Source: Corbicula japonica
Lineage: Eukaryota; Mollusca; Bivalvia; Venerida; Cyrenidae
NCBI GenBank assembly: GCA_038501625.1
Contig: JAZAYU010000223.1
Span: forward strand, 310,001 to 374,000
Reading direction: 5' to 3'
DNA: 64,000 bases
Position 1 is the stretch's first letter. Each line of letters begins with the position of its first letter. A model generated the notes under the pieces. It was not told the DNA's origin and searched no databases. It saw only the letters and a list, made by a program, of their open reading frames with translations. The position numbers and the translations under genes are program-made. This document shows positions 48,293-59,000 of this stretch, piece by piece.

Positions 48293-48668
48293 ATTAAACT
48301 ACATTATTCATATTTGTTAGTGATCAAATTATTAGAACAAGTACTGATAACCATTCATCAGATCAGTATTATTTGTTTGATGATCACTGTACATCACTTT
48401 AATTACTCTTCAGATATGTCATTTCAGTGAAGGTTGTTAATATGCATGCAATAAATCTGAACAAATCTGAACAGGTGTCATCATCCCATCAAATCATAAT
48501 AGTTCAGTACATAAATAAAAGTTGTATATACATGTTAATATTGTAGTTGCTTATTTATTGAGTGATTGGTGTGCATGATTAATACTTGGGGACAGATATT
48601 GCTGTATTAATAGGAAAAATAGAAGAAGTAAGACTCTGTAAGTATACTGTAATCTTCTATAAATAATT

Positions 48669-49250
48669 TTACCCCCGTTTCGAAGAAGAGGTGGGTATAC
48701 TGTTTTACCCTTGTCCATTCTTCGGTGATTCTGTACGTCCGTCTGTAACAAAATTTCCGTCACAGTTTTCTCAGCAACTATAACATGTAGCAGCCTGATA
48801 TTTTGCATATTGCTTTATCCTATAGTCCCATATGGTGTAAAGCGATTTTATGCTTCTTGCTCGTCTACTTCCTGTTTACCAGCTATTTTTAGATTTTGTT
48901 ACTATACAGGTGTGCTACACAATTCAAAGGGCATTTTTATTTTCTGTCACAGTTTTCAAAGCAACTATAACATGCAACAGTCTGATATTTTGCATATTGC
49001 TTTATCCTATAGTTCCATATGGTGTAAAGTGATTTTATGCTCCTTGCTCATCTACTTCCTGTTTGCAGCATATTTTTAGATGTTACTGTACAGGTGTGCT
49101 ACACAATCCAAAGGGCATCTTTATCACTATAATATATACTAGTAGGTGCATTACATAAACCAAAGGGCATCTTTATCGAAAAATGCAAATTACATTTTGA
49201 AAGTCTTATTTCTCACAGCGCGGGTATCACAAGTGAGCATTATCTCACAG
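48669..49250 (+). repeat. Family D repeat with internal tandem duplication
   Basis: It starts CCCGTTTCGAAGAAGAGGTG and ends near GCGCGGGTATCACAAGTGAG. Inside, a unit of about 187 bp with TGATATTTTGCATATTGCTT, CCATATGGTGTAAAG and GTGTGCTACACAAT occurs twice, plus a third partial unit. Related sequence at 58957. The inverted CCCCCGCTTCG / GCGGGTAT ends suggest a non-autonomous TIR element. Confidence 0.65.
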
Positions 49251-49319
49251 ATTTACTTGTTTAATCAGGGCTAGCAGTCAATACTTTTAATGTTTGGCAC
49301 TGAATTTGCGACCAAATTC

Positions 49320-49455
49320 AACTCAGAATACCCTGTGCATCCATGCAGTCTGATCAGGAAATAATTTGTACGCTATTCTCTACATGAATTCTGTTCAAAA
49401 AATTTCCTTGCTGTCTTATCAGGATCTACACTGATCGCCTCTTGGTCAGTAATAA
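49320..49455. repeat. Family A MITE remnant
   Basis: CATGCAGTCTGATCAGGA and TATCAGGATCTACACTGATC blocks only. Confidence 0.5.
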
Positions 49456-49630
49456 CTCAAACTCGGATATCTTACACTATTTTGATATCTTTTAAATTGT
49501 GTAGAAATGATTTCAACATTGGGCCACATAAGAGATGATTTTGGCTGCATATAGGTGACATGTCAATATAAACATTTATTTATTTATAATAAACTTACAT
49601 GTAGTCATTGGCGTTTATAAAAGGCTTAAA

Positions 49631-49662
49631 CAGGGTCTATTTAATTGATTAAATAGACCCTG
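49631..49662. mobile_element. 32-bp palindrome: two transposon ends joined, with target duplication
   Basis: CAGGGTCTATTTAAT and its complement ATTAAATAGACCCTG are separated by TG. GCTTAAA borders both sides directly (8 bp if one end base is counted as flank). The two 15-base ends match those of the 2152-bp element at 50441-52592. This looks like a copy that lost its whole interior, or a minimal two-end insertion. It lies 257 bp upstream of the SLC7A6OS start. Confidence 0.8.
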
Positions 49663-49918
49663 GCTTAAATCATAAGAGTACTGATACATGTATACTGCAA
49701 GCAACAAGATCACTGTTCATATATTAGACGTCTGTTCTTTCTTGAAGATATAGATATTCATAAAAGTTGAACATATATCGGATAACAAAAGATACATCAC
49801 TAATAATGTCATAACCTTATTGAAAGTTCCTTAGGAAATGAATTTACTCCGTTTTATGCGGGTTCCGGGTTTTACACTCGGCGGTACAACAACAACCTCG
49901 ACAACAACAACAACGACG

Positions 49919-50077
49919 ATGGCGACGATTGTTCGTGTGAAAAGAAGACGTGAGGAAGATCCCCTTGAAGTGCTTCTGTTCCAACCGAAATTGCGAAAAC
50001 TGATAACTACCCCACAAACAGACAATAATGAATCGGCCAGAAACATCTTCAAGTTTGCGGGGAGAGTGGTGTCGAAG
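49919..50077 (+). CDS. SLC7A6OS: SLC7A6OS exon 1
   Basis: ATG at 49919 is preferred because VRVKRRR at residues 5-11 aligns with the family start. An in-frame ATG at 49838 would add 27 residues including a Thr run (ACA/ACG repeats) and is less likely. Donor TCGAAG|GTAGAA, phase 0. Confidence 0.85.
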
Positions 50078-53000
50078 GTAGAAATGAAATGCAACATTAT
50101 TTCGCGACTAAAATTCGAACAACCAGAGTTCCCACTGGAATTTTTTGAAGCCAGATTATTTCAGTTTTATTTGTCTTCTATGATAAATATAATACTTAAC
50201 TATCTTAACAGGAAACTACAAGAGTAGGCTTAAGAACAAGAAACATGGACAAATTTACTCAATGCTGACCCTACTCTAGTTTATCTGGTTGGGGAAAGGT
50301 ATCAAAAGTAGCTATAATTGCTACTTTCGGCTATAATAGGTACAAGTAGCAATATCAGAATGAATGAAAAGTACAAACATGTGATATTTCTCGATTTTGG
50401 TTCGAAACCGCAACCTATCCGAACTTGTGCAACTTGCTACCAGGGTCTGTTTAATTAGTAGGGTTATCGCACTCGTCGATTGGTGAAAATATGATGTTGT
50501 CGTAGATCACGTGATCTGATCAATTTCCGGCGCCATTTGCAATTAGAGAAAAACAACTGAAAATACGTGTGGTCTTGTCCGTTAAAATATACCTTTTAAG
50601 ATAATAATCGGGTACAATTATCGGATAAAATACACAATGTAAGTATTGATATTTCATTTCCTTTATTGATTGAAGTTAATATCTGTTTGTATAATGTGTA
50701 ATATGCAAACTTACCAAGTCTGTTGATAATTGTTGTTCCCAATAATATAGACAAAGTGGCCGAATTGGGTAGACAATGGGTTGTTTTCCACAGCTTTCAG
50801 TAATAAATAGCGATTGATAATGCAAAATTGTTTAGTGGAAAATGCAAAAAAAAGACGAGACAGTGCATCCAATGTAGAATTATATAGATACATTAGCTTG
50901 GGTCTTGGCAATTTTAACAGAAACTTTCGCGAAAATAGGCAATTTTGGTAAAATGGCGGCCATCCCCAATTATTACTCGTTAAATTTGCTCGCTATTCAC
51001 ACATTGAATTACCGACATAGGTGACTAAAGTTAGGGTTTTTATTTAGTTCTTTGGTTGCATCGTGCATTAGTACATAAATATAAGCAATCTTATTGTGTT
51101 AGTTTGGTTAATACTGACTTCGAATTTCACGATTAAATGGCGTGTCTTCACCATGAGTCAAATTTTATAATTCTATTAGGAAGGGTCTTCAGTTTTCATT
51201 TTCAAGTTTTTAAAATGTATGAAAACGTTTATTATAACCAGTGATATTTTAAAGATACCAATCTATGCCTTACTTAATATGTTTACGTAATATTTGAACT
51301 GTAGATCCTGCTCTGAAGTGAACTCGGATCTCAGGCTAACCATAATATACCAATTGAGCTTCCGAGGCCTCTGATTTGAACACAAATAGATTCCTCCCAA
51401 ATTTAACAAGACATTTCTAATCTACTATCCGTGCAATCTACTATGAATCTAAAAATTACAGTGTCGATCCAGATCAGACAACATGAATGGCTGATCTGGA
51501 TCTACACTGTTTGCCCACGAAATAAAGGTGTGTATGGAGTGAAGTGTAACGTCTTCTTAGAGAAAAGACTGTGTAACTCCTAATATCAATGGTACTTAAA
51601 CTGTTTTGCACATAGGTTCAGAGACCATATTATCATCGGAAATATCCTCACATTCAGTGTGGGTGTACTCCCCAAGTAAATCATCCAGATTTATGTCCTC
51701 GTCCCAATGCAAAAAGTCACGTTTGCTAAAAGACATGTTTCATCAACAATGACAAAAAGGTAAAGAGTGGTGTAAGCAATGGCTAGGTCGCTCTTTGGTC
51801 GTTTTTTTTTAAACCATAGACATACCGTGAATTGGAGAATGGCACGTGTGAAAAACGATGTTAACAAATTAAAAAGTTGTTGCAGTTAGCATCATAATTA
51901 AAGTCGCTCTTTCATTTATACCGAGTTTAAATGAAGTCGGAAAAGAAAGTGGCAAACAAATGACAAAAACTTATGTATTTCAATCATTGAGCTCATTCTT
52001 TATTTTTCAACGACACAAAAGGAGTTAATAGATAAATTATAATTCGCAAAAATAACCAAAAGCAAACAATAACAATAACAAAGCACAGTTCCGATCTCTG
52101 CAACAAAATTACTACTAATAAAAATCGGAAACTTTTTTATTTCCCTTTTTTTATATTTTTGGTTATAGCAATTTAGAAATATAATAATAAATATTTTATG
52201 AATATAATAAGGGTGTGCGTATTTAATTATAATGAAGAAAACACTCTTTTTAATATTCGGGAAATATCAACCTGTTTTGCGATTTTAAATCGTGTAAATA
52301 GGATGTCATTGTAGTTTTATTGAAATAAAAATTACATCAACGTGTAGATCAACTATTCCCCTTTTCAGCGACATATAAACACTTAAAATCGGACGAATAA
52401 TTAGTCCGTATGAACTAAAATACAGCGGATAGTATTAATTTGCGTTCAACATTCCATTCTTCCTGGTCCGTCTTGGACCGTGATCTGTGTTTTACACACT
52501 GGAAGCTGATAACGATACGCGACGACAGCATTATCGATAAAATATGCGCGTTTACGCTTTACATTCATAACCCATTGATTAAATAGACCCTGTTGCTACA
52601 TACTAGTGCTTCACTTTGTTAACAACAACACTGACATCAAATGTTGAAAACAATGCGGTAATTACATAGAGAAATTGTAAACAAACCTTTAAAACACTTT
52701 TTACCATGTAATATGTAATGAAAAATGCCTTAATCTGACCACAACGTTCGTACAATTCATCGACTAATCGGTTCGCACGATCTCGGACTTTGATCGCATT
52801 ATTAAAAAGCATTTTAAACGAAATTTTATTGTTTCTTCATTAATTATGTAGACTGTGGTACAGTGTGTCCTCAAAATTATTGTTGTATAAGTGAATTCTG
52901 TTGATGAACATCTTTAATAAGGTTCATAATTTGGTTGACACATTTGTTGTCAAGAGTGAAGCTAGTTTCGGGGACTAAAGTCTTTATTCATTTGTTATTT

Positions 53001-56000
53001 ATATTATGGATTTGGGGAAAGGTTGAGTGTTGTTGTTATAACTCTACACATTGTTTTGTTGCCGTATGTAACCCTCAAATTTCTGGCTACAACCTGATTA
53101 TTATGGAAGAAAATAATTTTATCGGAATGTTGTTCATTTTTATTTATTTTTTTTTCATAAAATGACGCAAAATTCCCCTTCCTGCGCTTATGGGTACCTG
53201 TCCCCGAAAGTAGTCTAGTGCCCTGCTATTTATATTATGTGAACAGCTGTTTCATAGTGTACACGTGACACCAAATGATTATCATGCTATTTCCTGCGTA
53301 ACAAGTACAACAAAATCAGAAACAAATTTATATTATATTTATTAAAAGTTACATTTGATTTCATGCAGAGCATAAATATAGATGACAAATCTTTATTACA
53401 CACCCTATATACTAATTGACCTAATTACAAAGAAAATACATTTTCGTTTACAAACAATAGTTATTATAACAATCAAGTTAACCGGTGTCAAGGTACAAAC
53501 AACTGCGAGTGGCTGGAGAGGAAATTGTTGCCAAAATACCCGAAATTTTTGCAAAGATATTACATATCACTGGTTAAACTATATGTATGCATGTTTTTTA
53601 TATAATTACCGCATTGTTTTCAACACTGCATGTGAATGTTATTGTCTTCAAAGTGAAGCACTAGCAAGTTGCACAAGTTCGGATAGGTTGCGGTTTCGAA
53701 CCAAAATCAAGAAATTTCACATGTTTGTACCTTTCATTCATTCTGATATTGCTACTTGTAGCTATTATAGCCGAAAGTAGCAATTATAGCTACTTTTGAT
53801 ACCTTTCCCCAATCTGTTTATCCACAAGGCCCCGGCCAAAAGTTTATTGAATTTGTTTAGGGCCATCACCTTGGATTGTGTCAATTGAAATGCAGAGTCC
53901 CCGTAGCATCTTTAGTGCATGCAAAACTTTCTCATGCATTCGAGCTGTGGGCCAGCTACTGATTCACCCCCAGTACCGGTGACGTGCGTGCTCTGTACGT
54001 CCACGAGCACACAACGCACTGCCTCTGTAAGTCTGCGAGGTCCGTGCATGTTTTGTGCTTCCTCAGTTCAACTGTCCAAAATAAGCACAGAACTCAGGCG
54101 GACCTTACAGAGTAAGTACATGCTCCGTACTTACAAGGCAAGGTGTGCGCAGGGATCTCTGCGGTATATAAAATATATACTGAGCATCGATAGGTCGTCC
54201 TTATATATATTAGGTCGTCCTTATATATATCACCCAATAAAACTCTGGTTCGCCGCATTTGCATGCACTTACAACGGGTGAGCGAGTAAGAACATCTTAC
54301 AGCGCATGTAAGTACTGTCTCCGTACGTTAACATGGAAATCGCACAGAGATCTTGCTTTGTAAGTACGTTGTCAGCACTTACAACTCACCACCTACGCAA
54401 CGTACTGACCCAAAAACGCCGCAAACGTGACCGCAAAACACATACAGACAAAAAAGCCGCTCGGCTGGTTGTGACCAGGGCTTAAGGCGTGTCTTCATCA
54501 ATATTTGTACTGCATGTATCAGTTATAAAATAAGTAAAAATAATAAATTTGGATCAATTCCCAATCTTGCGTAGCCACTGGCAACACTATTATTGAGTAT
54601 TAAAAAGGTTGGTTAAAAGCTTCACAGGCATGCTTATCTCTTCGTTGATTGTTCTTGTCATTCCCTACACTCACCTACTAACATGCATATAAATTAGAAA
54701 GAATTGTTGTCCTATAGAGAACCTATAAAATTTCATTATTTCTGTTGTTAACAAAGACGACAATGCATAGAAACAGTGATCAAGAGCATATTTTATTTTA
54801 TCAGCGTGCAGGTTGCATGCATCAATTTCTTATTTGAGGCGTACTTTCAATATCTATATGCATAAAATACATATGTTATCTGGGGATCTGCGTTTGGTCA
54901 AAGCTGCTAAGAAAGCCATGGTTTTATTTTGCACACCCTCAAACTTTCTTTGTAAACAGTAATAGTAAAAGGTGTTTTGTTTTACACAGGTGCTGTCATC
55001 TCTCCTCATGGTAAAGTATACAAATAAATTGATTATTATTCCAGGAGGAGAATATCACAAAGCATGTGCGTGACGCAATACGTAGAGAGAAGCTTGGCAG
55101 AGAATACAAAGTGGCTCATAACTTTAGCAGATGGAAAGATCAGATACGTCAGTCCAAACAAACAGTCAGTAACAATGTTTACTTCTCTTAAAATGACTAG
55201 TAAATGCGACCAGTGCAGATCCTGATCAGACAGCATGGATGTGCCGGCTGATCTGGATCTACACTGGTCGCACATGCGTAAAAATGCGTATATATGGAGG
55301 AAGGTTAAAAGTAATTGGTGTAGAGTCTTATCATTCAAGCAAAGATGCAGAAGCTGCCTGGTTGTAAATGCAACAAATGCTGTGGTTAGTATATAAAGGG
55401 TTAAAACATTTTCTGTAAAACAGACAGGGCTCTCACTAGAGAGAGACTTGGAATAAGTAGTCTCCTAAAAGTGACCAGACTTCTTCCTTCATTTAGCTTT
55501 GAGAGAAGTCATTTAGTATAGAATATAAAGGGAAAGAATGCTGTTGACTGCAAACTTCTCCATAATTCAGTAAAAATATGACAAAACTTCTCCCTGATTT
55601 GCAAGTCTAGTGAGAGCCCTGAGAGAGTTGTTGTTTTTTTAGACTGAAAATGCCCTGTAAAAAAATAAACTTAATGTAAAGGTCTTACTACAATTTATAT
55701 TTTACGTGTTACTTTAACTTTCAGGAGTCACAGCTAAATAGACTTCGAGTGGTTTCCAATTACAGAGCCTTGGATTTAGATAATTTGGATTTATTGAATA
55801 CCCAGGCCACAGTTTGCCGTTTATGTGGATTGCCCATGGACAAACCTGATACTGTTGCTGAGGACATTGTAGTAAAGAAATGTGATAACAAATTAAAAGA
55901 ACCTAGTACCTCTAGCCAGTGTGCCACCAACAAGACAGAGGAACCCTCTAGGTCAGGGGATAAGGATGGTAGAATTGTTGACGTTAGACAACTGAATTGT

Positions 56001-59000
56001 GATCATGAACAAACTGATAAAAAGAGGGCAATTACAAATGTTTGTAAGTGCTTGAGGGACCAAACAGATGGTGATAATGAAACAAATAGACAGCCAGTTG
56101 ATGGAAAGGAAGTGAGGTTGTCTAGTGGTAGAGCAAGTACTGTAAATACAGCAGGTGGTAAGGAAGCTGATGGTGGAGCTACCGGGGATGGAGGTTGTGT
56201 GCTGAATGTTGGTGACCAACAGGGTGGAGCTTGTGGTGTCGGTGACGCTGATGCTGACAACAGCAGAGGCATGTTCTGTCTTGTTGACATGGAATCAGAA
56301 AATATCACCAATGAAAGAAATCAGGTGTGTACAGTTATCATATTCTAAAGAAACAAAATAATTGTGCATTACTTAAATTCTATGTAATTTTGAAATGTCT
56401 GTGTACATAACTCAAACTTTTAGATGATGGAAAGTGTGTTTTTATTATTAGACAACATTATTCTGATAGAAAAATCAACAGTTTTTATAAAAAAATAATT
56501 CATTATCATTTGAATTACATATTTAATGAAGTTTTTTTTAGTGATATGCTAAGTTTAAGTAAACAGTTACCTATGTGAAGAAGCAAGTTGTCTTATGCAA
56601 CCAGTACAAACCATGTCAACATAATAAAACTTATTAAAACACATTAACAGTAACAATGTATTGCAGACTGATCTGGACTTCAAGATTTTGGGTCTCACAA
56701 AATGATTTTGTTGATTGATAAATAATACTTCTAGTTCTAGAATTAAAGCTAAATTTTGATAACTTTTTTTTATAAAATTTTGTCAGTAAAGCAATACACT
56801 CAACCTTCAAGTGCCCAATTTATATAATTGGCTATCCTTTATTATTAGTTTAGACCAGTCCGTTCAGTGATCATAGGGGTTTTTAATGCTTAATGAACAG
56901 TGTAGACCCTTATCAGACTGTTGTTTTTAAAGATACCCTGTTAGATTTGCCAGGCAGGGGTGGGAACCATTATTTAAAAAGTTATTAATTAATTATAATT
57001 AAACTGAAAACTTCTCAAATTATTATACAGTCACAATAATTTTCAGATTATATAGAGGATATTTGTATTCGTATTTTCATGAGTGGCGAAATATGAGTGA
57101 AAATACATGATTCCGGAGTTCACGAGTGACATATATTTCTATCTTTCACTGGTTAAAACAAATTTTCTGTTTATTTTTTGCTTTTAGTGCAAAATTTGCT
57201 TGAATTTGAAAAGTTGCAAGAAATGACACCAAAACTGCTTGTTTATGACGTGATGTCATGACGACAAATATACAAATTTGAGCCCGTTTTCATTTGGTAT
57301 GTTATGTGGGTTTGGGTACCAACAAAAAAACACTGAAAAATAAAAATGATATTCCACTGTTTGAAAACAGTGAAATACCACTTTTATTTCACCGGAAAAT
57401 TCTATAATTCACTGAAAAGCATAAAATAAAATTAATTCATTAAAATAATTTTGGCAGCACAAGGCATATTCATGGAGTAAAAGGTTAAATATTTCCAAAC
57501 ATTAATTCCCCTTCATTAATAAAAAAATTGTTTTATTCACCTTTGCAGCAAAACTGTGTAAGTGAACAGATTACATGTAACTCTGAACCAATGATCAGTG
57601 AAAGAGTTGTAGCGGAATCTAGTGATGATCAGTACGTGTATGACATATACTATACCAACAGTAGAGGCTTTGATTTTCGCTTGTTTGAGAGAGATCTCAC
57701 ATTTGAAGCGATCAACGGCAGTGAGTTGATGTATGATCGGTTTGAGGAGGAAGATGATGTTGCATATGATGATGACAATGATGATGAAAATGATGAAAAC
57801 AACTGGAGAAACGACTATCCAGATCATGATCCGAGATATTATGAGAATGCTAACCGTGGTGGCTATGAAGACAGTGGTAAGAAAGTTGCATCTTAACTAG
57901 TGAATACACAGTCTGAGCTGATTTAAAGAAGCATGTAACATATAAAATCTTATTTTTATTCTATATTTTAATTCAGATTCAATCTGAACAGGCCCGAAGG
58001 CCTAGGCTATAGAAAAAATAAACCAGCAAATTTTCTCACCCTCAGTTCAAAGGGATAGCTCAATTTTCTGAAACTTAGCTTGTATGATGACATCTTCAGA
58101 AATATGCCAGATAGTAAGGTTAGATGACATCTGTTTCCATAATATCAAGCTACCCAGGTCTGTGATGTTTCCACACATGTAAATTACAGGGATTTCTGAA
58201 CCAACTTCAAATAAATGATCAAATGTTTTTACACATCAGCTTTAACATTAACAAAGTCTTTTTTAAACTTTTACTCCATACATACAAATTTTATTGTGTG
58301 TGCACATAGTGTAGATCCAGGTCAGCTAGCACATTTGTGGCATGATAGGTGTATCACCTACAGCTCTTGATATGTGAAGCATCAAATTTAAGTCATAAAT
58401 GCTCTTTGTCAAAAATAATACAATGTACATTTTTTTCAGACATGGATGAGAACTTGGCATTTGGTGGTGAAAACATCTATGAGTTATATGATTGGATGAA
58501 CTGGAAATGCCAGATAGGTATGCCATTGTATGAGTTATACATAACAGTTTTTCTTTTCAAGCCAAATTAAGCCATCAATTCCCAATGCAAATAATATATA
58601 TTTTTCCTTTTAAAGTTCTGGGTTGAAGGTTATAAAACTGAGTTTGGAAACCGTCTCAAATCTCAAGCATCTGATTGGCTGAAATGGTGACCAGTCGCCA
58701 TTTCAGCCAATCAGATGCTTGAGATTTGAGACTGGTTTCCATGCTCATTTTTATAACCTTGGACACTGATTGTTTAATTCCACCATGAAATAAATAAGAA
58801 TAAAACAACAGCACATTTCCACATTTGTCAAGCAATGCTGGTTTTATTTTGATAAATTACTTAACTCTATGGATACACCTTTTATGACATTGGTTACTAG
58901 TGTATATCTATAATCAGGATCTACACTGTTTTCTTTTGGCTAATAACATTATTATACCCCCGCTTCGAAGAAGAGGGATGTATACCGTTTTACCTTTGTT

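Larger units (their letters stand above)
45512..49630. other. Intergenic stretch between NFATC2IP and SLC7A6OS
   Basis: No coding exon recognised. It contains a family D piece (46145), family B hairpins (46517, 48172), family A copies (47137, 47491, 49320) and a larger family D copy (48669). The rest is AT-rich. Confidence 0.5.
50441..52592. mobile_element. 2152-bp CAGGG-ended element nested in the TIR element
   Basis: Ends CAGGGTCTGTTTAAT and the complement of CAGGGTCTATTTAAT, flanked by TTGCTAC on both sides (50434-50440, 52593-52599). It interrupts the left arm of the 50286-53815 element. Removing it roughly restores the arm sequence seen at 53650. It contains a family A fragment (about 51460-51550) and a small minus-strand ORF (51596-51736). 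CAGGG ends suggest hAT- or P-like elements (inference). No transposase core recognised. Confidence 0.8.
50286..53815. mobile_element. 3.5-kb TIR element in SLC7A6OS intron 1
   Basis: Long inverted ends of about 160 bp: TTGGGGAAAGGTATCAAAAG at 50289 and its complement ending at 53812, continuing through GGTTCGAAACCGCAACCTAT and CGAACTTGTGCAACTTGCTA. GTTTATC lies at 50279-50285 and 53816-53822 as a candidate target duplication. The left arm is interrupted by the element at 50441-52592, so the original insertion was about 1.4 kb. A minus-strand frame at 52603-52812 begins MLFNNAIKVRDRANRLVDEL and may be an element exon, not recognised. Confidence 0.8.

Noticed and set aside
49838..49918. Upstream in-frame ATG adding 27 residues with a Thr run to SLC7A6OS
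   Set aside because: The family aligns from MATIVRVKRRR; the extension is low-complexity ACA/ACG repeat.
53382..53780. 132-codon plus-strand frame
   Set aside because: Ends within the right inverted arm of the TIR element and shows no protein character.
55953..56311. Two minus-strand frames of about 90-100 codons
   Set aside because: Antisense to SLC7A6OS exon 3.
57537..57827. 96-codon hydrophobic minus-strand frame resembling a membrane protein
   Set aside because: Antisense of the Asp/Glu-rich Iwr1 segment; acidic codons read backwards give Ile/Val/Phe runs.
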